Source of the DNA: Variovorax paradoxus
GTDB taxonomy: Bacteria > Pseudomonadota > Gammaproteobacteria > Burkholderiales > Burkholderiaceae_C
Length of the DNA: 64,000 bases
Assembly (NCBI RefSeq): GCF_022009635.1
Contig: NZ_CP091716.1
Location: 4,107,001-4,171,000, forward strand
Direction of reading: 5' to 3'
The position numbers and the translations under genes are program-made. The notes under the pieces were generated by a model. That model did not search any database, was not told the DNA's origin, and was given only the letters and a program-made list of their open reading frames with translations. Numbering within the stretch: position 1 is the stretch's first letter; every line of letters starts with the position of its first letter. Positions 27,091 to 35,696 of the stretch are shown here, in pieces.

Positions 27091-27783
27091 TCAGCGTGAC
27101 TTGGCCGAGGGATAGATTTCGCCGGCGCGCAGCAGCTCGAGCACGGTGTCGCGCTTGCGCAGCACGTGCGCCACGAGCACCTTGCGCATGGCGGCGGCGT
27201 CGCGCGCGGCCAGCGCGTCGATCATCTGCTCGTGCTCCTCCACGGCATGCTTCCACTTCGCCTCGTTCTGGTTGGTGCGAAAGCGCAGCGACTGCACGCG
27301 TGCATTGATGGAGCGGTAGGTGTTCGACAGCACCGGGTTGGCGGCCGCGTCGTTGATGGCGGTGTGGATGCGCGCGTTCAGGCGGTAGTAGCCCGACAGG
27401 TCGCGGCGCGCGAAGCAGGCCATCATTTCGTAGTGCAGCGCGCGCACCTCGGCCAGTTCTTCGTCGGTGATGCGCTTGGCCGCCAGCTCGCCGGACATGC
27501 CTTCGAGCATGGCCAGCACCTCGAAGGTGTCGAGCACGTCGGCCTCGGTGAGCTTCACCGCCACCGCGCCGCGGTTGGGCAGCAGGTCGACCAGCCCTTC
27601 GGCAGCGAGCAGCTTGATGGCCTCGCGCAGCGGCGTGCGCGACACGTTCAGCTGCAGGCACAGCTCGCGTTCGTTGAGCTTGGCGCCGGGCGCGATGTGC
27701 CCCTCCACCAGCATGGTCCGCAGCCGCGAGGCCACTTGGTCATGCAGCGCGAGGCGCGAGATTTCGATGATTTCCGCAGTCAT
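27091..27783 (-). CDS. GntR-family regulator, FCD subfamily
   Basis: A 230-residue regulator from ATG 27783. The N-terminal winged helix is at about 12-75 (HDQVASRLRTMLVEGHIAPG, then LNVSRTPLREAIKLLAAEG). The C-terminal FCD ligand domain shows the expected metal-ligand pattern: Asp in VLDTFEVLAM, then His in NARIHTAINDAA, and later HEQMIDALAARD. FCD regulators bind carboxylates such as glycolate, lactate or malonate. It is divergent from the aminotransferase gene, with two palindromes between them, and lies 15 bases before the FAD/Fe-S dehydrogenase. Confidence 0.93.
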   Translation of the reverse strand: MTAEIIEISRLALHDQVASRLRTMLVEGHIAPGAKLNERELCLQLNVSRTPLREAIKLLAAEGLVDLLPNRGAVAVKLTEADVLDTFEVLAMLEGMSGELAAKRITDEELAEVRALHYEMMACFARRDLSGYYRLNARIHTAINDAAANPVLSNTYRSINARVQSLRFRTNQNEAKWKHAVEEHEQMIDALAARDAAAMRKVLVAHVLRKRDTVLELLRAGEIYPSAKSR

Positions 27784-27798
27784 GGTTTTTCCCTTTGA

Positions 27799-27815
27799 TT
27801 GCATTTTGAATGCAA
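27799..27815. promoter_or_regulatory. GntR operator candidate, copy 1
   Basis: TTGCATTTTGAATGCAA is a perfect palindrome of two 7-base arms around TTG, 16 bases upstream of the gntR start. Its core recurs 66 bases away. The size and shape fit FCD-type GntR sites, so autorepression is likely. Confidence 0.75.
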
Positions 27816-27864
27816 AAAATCGGCACCACAACCTGGATAGATCAGGGTAAACCATCAAGCAAAA

Positions 27865-27881
27865 ATGCATTTTGAATGCAA
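27865..27881. promoter_or_regulatory. GntR operator candidate, copy 2
   Basis: ATGCATTTTGAATGCAA repeats copy 1 with one base changed at the outer edge, 25 bases before the aminotransferase start. Centre spacing to copy 1 is 66 bases, a little over six helical turns, which would allow DNA looping or independent control of the two divergent promoters. Confidence 0.75.
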
Positions 27882-27905
27882 AACTGAAAAGCGAAAGGAC
27901 AGTCC

Positions 27906-29147
27906 ATGCTGCAACTCGACATCCATCCCACCGGCCGCCACTTCCTCCAGATTCCCGGCCCGAGCCCCGTGCCCGACCGCATCCTGCGGGCCATGAGCCT
28001 GCCCACCATCGACCACCGCGGGCCCGAGTTCGGCACGCTGGGGCTGAAGGTGCTGGGCGGCATCAAGCAGATCTTCAAGACGAAGCACCCGGTCGCCATC
28101 TACCCCGCATCGGGCACTGGCGCGTGGGAAGCCGCGCTCGCCAACACGCTGAGCTCCGGCGACCACGTGCTGATGTACGAAACCGGCCACTTCGCCTCGC
28201 TGTGGCAGAAGATGGCCACGCGCCTGGGCCTGTCGACCGAGTTCCTCGCGTGGTCGGGCACCGACGCGCAACTGCCGAACGCACCGAGCTGGCGCCGCGG
28301 CGTGCAGGCCGAGCTGATCGAAGCGCGCCTGCGCAAGGACACCGAAAAGAAGATCAAGGCCGTGTGCGTGGTGCACAACGAGACCTCCACCGGCGTCACT
28401 TCCGACATCGCCTCGGTGCGCAAGGCCATCGACGCGGCGGGCCACCCGGCCCTGCTGATGGTCGACAGCATCTCCGGCCTTGCCAGCGCCGACTACCGCC
28501 ATGACGAATGGGGCGTGGACGTGTGCGTCAGCGGCTCGCAGAAGGGCCTGATGCTGCCGCCGGGCATCAGCTTCAACGCGCTGTCGCCGCGTGCGCTCGA
28601 GGTCTCGAAGACCGCGAAGCTGCCCAAGGCCTTCTGGGCCTGGGACGAGATCGTCGAGATGAACAAGGACGGCTACTGGCCCTACACGCCCAACACCAAC
28701 CTGCTCTACGGCCTGTCGGAGTCGCTGGACATGATCCTCGGCGAAGGGCTGGACAACGTGTTCGCGCGCCACCAGCGCTGGGCCGCCGGCGTGCGCGCCG
28801 CGGTCCATGCCTGGGGCCTGCCGATCCAGTGCGCCGACCCGGCCGTCTACTCGCCGGTGCTCACCGGCGTGATCACGCCCGAAGGCGTGGACGCCGACGC
28901 GTTGCGCCGGCTGATCCACCAGCGCTTCGACCTTTCGCTGGGCACGGGCCTGGGCAAGCTCAAGGGCCGCATGTTCCGCATGGGCCACCTGGGCGACAGC
29001 AACGACCTGACGCTGGTGGCCATGGTCGCCGGCGTCGAGATGGGCATGAAGCTCGCGGGCATCAAGCTGGCCGGCAGCGGCGTGCACGCGGCCATGGACC
29101 ACTTCGCGAACCACACGGCACCGGCCGCGCTGCAGAAAGCCGCATAG
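27906..29147 (+). CDS. Class V aminotransferase (serine/alanine-glyoxylate type)
   Basis: A 413-residue PLP enzyme. The PLP lysine is Lys213 in VCVSGSQKGLMLPPG. The N-terminal LQIPGPSPVPDRILRAM and the substrate-loop IDHRGPEF are typical of the serine-glyoxylate aminotransferase group, as is PASGTGAWEAALANTLS. It would convert glyoxylate to glycine using serine or alanine as amino donor. Start ATG 27906 has GGAC 5 bases upstream. Next to a 2-hydroxyacid dehydrogenase and a carboxylate-type GntR, this suggests glycolate/glyoxylate metabolism. Purine-derived or other donors are possible. Confidence 0.9.
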   Translation: MLQLDIHPTGRHFLQIPGPSPVPDRILRAMSLPTIDHRGPEFGTLGLKVLGGIKQIFKTKHPVAIYPASGTGAWEAALANTLSSGDHVLMYETGHFASLWQKMATRLGLSTEFLAWSGTDAQLPNAPSWRRGVQAELIEARLRKDTEKKIKAVCVVHNETSTGVTSDIASVRKAIDAAGHPALLMVDSISGLASADYRHDEWGVDVCVSGSQKGLMLPPGISFNALSPRALEVSKTAKLPKAFWAWDEIVEMNKDGYWPYTPNTNLLYGLSESLDMILGEGLDNVFARHQRWAAGVRAAVHAWGLPIQCADPAVYSPVLTGVITPEGVDADALRRLIHQRFDLSLGTGLGKLKGRMFRMGHLGDSNDLTLVAMVAGVEMGMKLAGIKLAGSGVHAAMDHFANHTAPAALQKAA

Positions 29148-29232
29148 GCACGCAGCACTGCCGGTGCCGCACCGGCAGCAACAGGCGCCCCCGGCGCGCA
29201 TCGGATTCCTACCTACGACGGAGACAAAGAAG

Positions 29233-30210
29233 ATGCAAAGACGTTCCCTCATCCAGGCCGCCGGCGCGGCCGCCGCCACGCTGGGCGTGCCCCGGCTCTT
29301 CGCGCAGGAGTGGCCTTCGGGCCCGGTGCGCATCGTGGTCGGTTTTCCGCCGGGCGGCGGCACCGACGCCCTGGCCCGCGTGGTCGCGCAGAAGCTCACC
29401 ATCATGTGGGGCCAGCAGGTCATCGTGGAGAACAAGGGCGGCGTGGCGGGCGTGCTCGCGGCCGACTACGTGGCGCAGCAGCCGGCCGACGGCAGCACGC
29501 TTCTCATGGCGCACATCAACAGCCACGCGCTGGCGCCCAGCCTGCAGCCCAAGCTGCGCTACAACGTCGAGCGCGACTTCGTGCCGATCGTGCTCGTGGG
29601 CGTCACGCCCAACCTGCTGATCGCCAACCCGGGGCAGAAGGCACTGAGCGTGAAGGACATCGTGGCCACCTGCAAGGCGGCGCCCGGCACCATCAGCTTC
29701 GGCTCCGCAGGCGCGGGCTCGGCGCAGCACCTGGCGCTGGAGATGTTCAAGCTGCAGGGCGGCGTCGATGCGCTGCATGTGCCGTACAAGGGCAGCGGCC
29801 CGCTGCTGGCGGATCTGATGGGCGGGCAGATCCAGTACAGCTTCGAGACCATGACCGCCGCCACGCCGCATGTAAAGAACGGCCGCGTCATCGCGGTCGC
29901 GCAGACGCGCACCAAGCGCGCCAAGGGGCACCCGAGCGTGCCGACGATGCAGGAGCAAGGCTTCCAGGGCTTCGAGGCGACCACCTGGTACGGGCTCGCG
30001 GGGCCGGGCAAGCTGCCGGCTTCCATCGCGCAGAAGGTCAATCGCGATGTGAACACCGTCTTGGCGATGCCCGATGTGCAGGAACGGCTCGACACCTACG
30101 GCGCCGAAGACGGCGGCGGCTCGCAGGACAAGTTCAAGCAGTTCATCAGCACCGAGATCGCGAAGTGGGCCAAGGTGGTGAAGGACGGCAACGTCCACGT
30201 CGAAAGCTGA
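29233..30210 (+). CDS. Bug-family (tripartite tricarboxylate) extracytoplasmic binding protein
   Basis: A 325-residue periplasmic protein. The signal peptide MQRRSLIQAAGAAAATL ends near LFA-QEW and has a twin Arg. The mature start PVRIVVGFPPGGGTDALARV is the hallmark of Bug proteins, and YVAQQPADGSTLLM and HVPYKGSGPLLADLMGGQIQ are further signatures. These bind dicarboxylates or related acids for a TctAB transporter. No tctA or tctB gene is in the window, so this is an orphan binding protein, common in Burkholderiales. The gap of 85 bases after the aminotransferase suggests one operon. Confidence 0.92.
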   Translation: MQRRSLIQAAGAAAATLGVPRLFAQEWPSGPVRIVVGFPPGGGTDALARVVAQKLTIMWGQQVIVENKGGVAGVLAADYVAQQPADGSTLLMAHINSHALAPSLQPKLRYNVERDFVPIVLVGVTPNLLIANPGQKALSVKDIVATCKAAPGTISFGSAGAGSAQHLALEMFKLQGGVDALHVPYKGSGPLLADLMGGQIQYSFETMTAATPHVKNGRVIAVAQTRTKRAKGHPSVPTMQEQGFQGFEATTWYGLAGPGKLPASIAQKVNRDVNTVLAMPDVQERLDTYGAEDGGGSQDKFKQFISTEIAKWAKVVKDGNVHVES

Positions 30211-30223
30211 AGAACCGATCTCG

Positions 30224-30313
30224 CCCCCAGGCTTCGCGCACTTCGTGTCGCTGCGCCAACCCCCTCCCGGGGGCAACACCTGAGGCCCGGCAAAGCCGGC
30301 TCCTCGGTGTTCC
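30224..30313 (+). repeat. Dispersed intergenic repeat, copy A
   Basis: About 90 bases starting CCCCCAGGCTTCGCGCACTT and ending GGTGTTCC. It contains a C-run/G-run hairpin and a second hairpin around GGCCCGGCAAAGCCGG. A copy in the opposite orientation lies at 53702-53791, identical at most positions. It lies right after the Bug gene. It looks like a REP-type family repeat rather than a gene. Confidence 0.85.
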
Positions 30314-30361
30314 ACGAAAGGTCGGCATCCCCGGCCACGTTTTGCTGAGAAGATCCGGAAG

Positions 30362-31132
30362 ATGAACCCATCCCAGACCGCTCTTACCGATGCCCTCGTC
30401 GCCGCGCGCCGCGGCAATCGCACCCTCGACGCCACGCCCTGGCTCGACGCGCTCGAAACCGCCGACCAGGCCTATGAAGTGCAGGACGCCGTGGCCGCGG
30501 CGCTCGGCTGGTTCGGCTCGGCGGCCGTGCCCGGCACCTGGAAGTCGGGCGGCGGCTCGCGCAACGCGACGCTCACGCATGCACCGCTGCCTCCCGCCGG
30601 CGTGCGCCCCAGCCCGGCGGACTTCAGCGACCTCGTGTTCCACACGCCCGGCATCGAGGCGGAAATCGCGCTGCGCCTCGGCCAGGACGTCACGCCCGCA
30701 CAAGCGGCGAAGCTCGACCACGGCAACGCCGCGTCGGTCGTCGATGCCATGGCCGTGTCGGTCGAGATCGTCGACGCCCGCTGGCAGGACCTGCCCTCCA
30801 CGCCCGCCCTGCTGCGCCTGGCCGACTCGCAGGTACACGGCGCGCTGGTGGTCGGCGAATGGAAGCCGTATGCGGCGCTCGATTGGTCTTTGCAGCGCTG
30901 CGAGACCAAGGTCGGCGATGCGGACCTGGTGGTGCGCACGGGCACGCATCCGCTGGCCGACCCCACGTGGCTGCTGCCGATCTGGCTGCGCCACCTCACA
31001 CGGAACGGCCACACGGTGCCGGCCGGCACGGTCGTCACTACCGGCTCGTGGGTCGGCGTGCTGCCCTGCCGGCGCGGCGATCAGGTAATGGCCGAGTTCC
31101 CCGGCGTCGGCGCAGTCCGCTTGAGCGTGTAG
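30362..31132 (+). CDS. 2-keto-4-pentenoate hydratase / fumarylacetoacetate hydrolase-family protein
   Basis: A 256-residue protein of the MhpD/FAH fold. The metal-binding TPGIEAEIALRLGQDV contains the paired glutamates of the family. VDAMAVSVEIVDARWQDL and AGTVVTTGSWVGVLPCRRGD are the other conserved blocks. It would hydrate 2-hydroxypenta-2,4-dienoate-type compounds or act on a related ketoacid. The last 52 bases overlap the 3' end of the convergent LysR gene. It follows a repeat element after the Bug gene, so cotranscription with it is uncertain. Confidence 0.82.
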   Translation: MNPSQTALTDALVAARRGNRTLDATPWLDALETADQAYEVQDAVAAALGWFGSAAVPGTWKSGGGSRNATLTHAPLPPAGVRPSPADFSDLVFHTPGIEAEIALRLGQDVTPAQAAKLDHGNAASVVDAMAVSVEIVDARWQDLPSTPALLRLADSQVHGALVVGEWKPYAALDWSLQRCETKVGDADLVVRTGTHPLADPTWLLPIWLRHLTRNGHTVPAGTVVTTGSWVGVLPCRRGDQVMAEFPGVGAVRLSV

Positions 31133-32043
31133 CGCCCGCCGCCCACGCCGGAGCACGCGACCAGGAAGTCCAGCACAGCGCGCACTCGGGCCGGCAGCGT
31201 GCCGGCCTTGCCGATGTACACCGCGTGGATCGGCTCCACCTCGCAGGGGTTGAACTCCTGCAGCAGCGGCACCAGCCGGCCGGCGTCGATGTCATGCTGT
31301 ATGTGATACAGCGACAGGCGCGCCACGCCCGCCCCTGCGATGGCCAGTTGCCGCAAGGTCTCGCCATCGCCGGCACGCACCGGGCCGGCAACCGGTAGCC
31401 ACTGCGTTCGACCATCGACGCGCAGCGGCCAGTCGGGAGAATTGCGGCGGTAGCTCCAGCCCAGCCGGTTGTGCGCTTCCAGTTCCTGCGGCGTGCGCGG
31501 CGTGCCGTATTTCGCGAGGTAGGACGGCGCGGCCACGATCGACTGGCTGGTCTCGCCGAGCCGCCGGGCCACCAGGTCGGACGACGGCAGTTGGCCCCAC
31601 CGGATGGCGATGTCGGCGCGCTCGTCCATCAGGTCGACGATGCGGTCGGTCAGCGCGATGTCCAGCGTGATCTGCGGATGCATCTCCAGCAGGCGCGGCA
31701 CCAGCGGCACCAGCTTGTGCTGCCCGAAAGACACGCTCGCGTTGATGCTCACCCGCCCGCGCGGTGCGGCGCCGGCAGCGGCGCAGCGCTCGGCCTCGTC
31801 CATGTCGGCGAGAACGCGCAGGCTGCGCTCGTAGAACTCCGTGCCCTCGGGCGTGAGCTGCAGCTTGCGGGTGGAGCGGTGCACCAGCTGGATGCCCAGG
31901 CGCAGTTCCATGCGGGAGATGAGCTTGCTCACGGCCGAAGGGGTCATGCCCAGCAGCCGCGCAGCCGCCGAGAAACCACCCGACTCCACCACCTGGACGA
32001 AGGCTTCCATCTCGCCGGAACGGTTGACTTCGATGCGCGGCAT
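31081..32043 (-). CDS. LysR-family regulator
   Basis: A 320-residue regulator with its winged helix at about 10-70 (MEAFVQVVESGGFSAAARLL, MTPSAVSKLISRMELRLG) and an effector domain of the CrgA/PecT kind (INASVSFGQHKLVPLVPRLL, ERADIAIRWG). It is divergent from an MFS exporter 94 bases away, with a TGTGA-N7-TCACA palindrome between, so it most likely controls that exporter. Its 3' end overlaps the hydratase gene on the opposite strand by 52 bases. Confidence 0.92.
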   Translation of the reverse strand: MPRIEVNRSGEMEAFVQVVESGGFSAAARLLGMTPSAVSKLISRMELRLGIQLVHRSTRKLQLTPEGTEFYERSLRVLADMDEAERCAAAGAAPRGRVSINASVSFGQHKLVPLVPRLLEMHPQITLDIALTDRIVDLMDERADIAIRWGQLPSSDLVARRLGETSQSIVAAPSYLAKYGTPRTPQELEAHNRLGWSYRRNSPDWPLRVDGRTQWLPVAGPVRAGDGETLRQLAIAGAGVARLSLYHIQHDIDAGRLVPLLQEFNPCEVEPIHAVYIGKAGTLPARVRAVLDFLVACSGVGGGRYTLKRTAPTPGNSAIT

Positions 32044-32059
32044 GGCGGGCTCCTATTTC

Positions 32060-32076
32060 TGTGATTTCAACTCACA
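32060..32076. promoter_or_regulatory. LysR box candidate
   Basis: TGTGA at 32060-32064 and TCACA at 32072-32076 form an inverted repeat around 7 bases, between the divergent LysR and MFS starts. A further short inverted repeat, GAGAC/GTCTC, lies at 32107-32121, near the expected MFS promoter. Confidence 0.6.
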
Positions 32077-32137
32077 AATCCTTGTACCGGCGGCATTCTA
32101 GTCATCGAGACTGTTTGTCTCCACAGTACAGGGCATC

Positions 32138-33328
32138 ATGCCAATCGCTCTACTTGCCCTCACCGCCGGTGCCTTCGGAATAGGCACCACCGAGTTCGTC
32201 ATCATGGGCCTGCTGCTGCAGGTCTCGACGGACCTGAATGTTTCCATCACGGCCGCCGGCCTGCTGATCTCGGGCTATGCGCTCGGGGTCGCGGTCGGCG
32301 CTCCCGTGCTCACCATCGCCACGCGCAAGCTGCCCCGCAAGACGGTGCTGCTGGCGCTGATGGCGATCTTCACGCTCGGCAACCTGGCCTGCGCGGTCGC
32401 GCCCAACTACGAAATGCTGATGGCGGCGCGGGTGATCACCTCGCTGGCACACGGCACCTTCTTCGGCGTCGGCTCGGTGGTGGCCACCGGCCTGGTGGCG
32501 CCCGAGCGCCGCGCCTCGGCCATCGCGATCATGTTCACCGGCCTGACCGCCGCCACGCTGCTGGGCGTGCCGGCCGGCGCATGGCTGGGCCTGCACCTGG
32601 GCTGGCGCGCCGCGTTCTGGGCGGTGGCCGTGCTGGGCGTGCTGGCCTTCGCGGTGCTCGCCGTGTTCGTGCCGCGCAGCCGCACCGACGCACCTCTTGC
32701 TCCTTTGCGCGAAGAGCTCGCGGTTCTCGTGCGCCCGCAGGTGCTGCTGGGACTTGCCATGACGGTGCTGGGCTTTGCCGGCGTGCTGGCCGTCTTCACC
32801 TACATCCAGCCGCTGCTGACGCAGGTCACGGGGCTGTCGGAATCGGCCGTGTCGCCGGTGCTGCTGGTGTTCGGCGGCGGGCTGGCCGTCGGCAACATCC
32901 TGGGCGGCAAGCTGGCCGACCGCGCGACCATGCCGGCCGTGCTGGGCACACTGGCCGTTCTGGCGGTGGTGTTGGGCGTCATGCATTGGGTCATCGGCAC
33001 GCCGTGGATGGCGGTGGCCTTCGTCGGCCTGCTGGGCGTGGCCTCGTTCGCCACGGTCGCGCCGATGCAGCTGCGGGTGCTCGAGAAGGCCTCGGGCGCG
33101 GGCCAGAACCTGGCGTCGAGCCTCAACATCGCGGCCTTCAACCTGGGCAATGCGCTAGGCGCCTGGGTCGGCGGCGTGGTGATCGCACAGGGGCCGGGGC
33201 TGCGCGCACTGGGTTGGGTGGCCGCGCTGCTCACGCTGGTGGGGCTGGCTATCGCGCTGTGGAGCCGAGCGCTGGACCGGCGCGAACCGCGCCTCCCGCT
33301 GGGCGATTGCGCTTCACAAACAGCCTGA
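32138..33328 (+). CDS. MFS exporter of the DHA1/AraJ type
   Basis: A 396-residue, 12-helix transporter. ALLALTAGAFGIGTTEFVIM at the start and the loop following helix 2 (TIATRKLPRKTVLL) are signatures of the AraJ/YdeA/PbuE branch, sugar, arabinose or purine exporters. An AGGG ribosome site lies 6 bases before ATG 32138. It is divergent from the LysR gene that probably regulates it. The nearest same-strand gene downstream is a GNAT acetyltransferase 72 bases away. Confidence 0.9.
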   Translation: MPIALLALTAGAFGIGTTEFVIMGLLLQVSTDLNVSITAAGLLISGYALGVAVGAPVLTIATRKLPRKTVLLALMAIFTLGNLACAVAPNYEMLMAARVITSLAHGTFFGVGSVVATGLVAPERRASAIAIMFTGLTAATLLGVPAGAWLGLHLGWRAAFWAVAVLGVLAFAVLAVFVPRSRTDAPLAPLREELAVLVRPQVLLGLAMTVLGFAGVLAVFTYIQPLLTQVTGLSESAVSPVLLVFGGGLAVGNILGGKLADRATMPAVLGTLAVLAVVLGVMHWVIGTPWMAVAFVGLLGVASFATVAPMQLRVLEKASGAGQNLASSLNIAAFNLGNALGAWVGGVVIAQGPGLRALGWVAALLTLVGLAIALWSRALDRREPRLPLGDCASQTA

Positions 33329-33400
33329 TCTTTCTTTCTCTTCGCAGGATTTACGGGAAGGCAGAATCCAGGGAAGCCAACGCCCCGTATCTCCTGCGCA

Positions 33401-33925
33401 ATGCCCCTTTCCCTCCAAGTCCGCCCCGCCGTTGCGACCGACGCACACGCGCTGGCGGCCTTGGCCATCCAGGTCTGGCTGGACACCTACGCCACCGATG
33501 GCGTGAATGACCTGCTGGGGCGGCATGTGCTCGACGCGTTCACGCCGTCGGGCTTTGCCGCTTTGGCGCAGGACCAGGCGGCCGCGCTGCTCGTCGCGCA
33601 GAACGGTGCGCACCTCGTGGGTTATGCGCTGCTGCGCTTCGATGCCGCGCAGCCGCTCGCGCCGGCCCCGGCCAGCCATACGAAACTGTGTACGCTCTAC
33701 GTGCAGGAACGCTTCACCCGGGCCGGCGTCGGCACGGCGCTGCTGGCGCAGGCACGCGCCACGGTCAGGGAGCGCACCGGCGCCGATGCGGTGTGGCTCG
33801 CCGTCAACACCCGTAACGGACGCGCCTGCCGCTTTTACGAAAAACACGGCTTCAGTATCAAGGGACAGACCTGGTTCGTCCTGGGCGAAGACCGCCACGA
33901 GAACCACGTACTCGCCCTGCCCTGA
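33401..33925 (+). CDS. GNAT-family N-acetyltransferase
   Basis: A 174-residue acetyl-CoA-dependent acetyltransferase. Motif A, which binds the CoA pyrophosphate, is visible as LYVQERFTRAGVGTALLAQA (Q/RxxGxG/A type). WLAVNTRNGRACRFYEKHGF is the typical C-terminal motif B, and the N-terminus VRPAVATDAHALAALAIQVW fits the fold. Acceptor unknown. It precedes the diguanylate cyclase gene by 28 bases on the same strand. Confidence 0.88.
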   Translation: MPLSLQVRPAVATDAHALAALAIQVWLDTYATDGVNDLLGRHVLDAFTPSGFAALAQDQAAALLVAQNGAHLVGYALLRFDAAQPLAPAPASHTKLCTLYVQERFTRAGVGTALLAQARATVRERTGADAVWLAVNTRNGRACRFYEKHGFSIKGQTWFVLGEDRHENHVLALP

Positions 33926-33953
33926 ACACAGGCGACCCCAAACGCACACATCG

Positions 33954-35678
<1,725 letters not shown>

Positions 35679-35696
35679 CGACCACGGATTTCTTCT

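Noticed and set aside
23836..27099. Plus-strand open frame of about 1,087 codons opposite the FAD/Fe-S dehydrogenase gene
   Set aside because: It is an antisense frame produced by GC-rich codons. It lacks domain motifs and is Ala/His/Gln/Arg-rich. The minus-strand protein has clear cofactor and iron-sulfur motifs.
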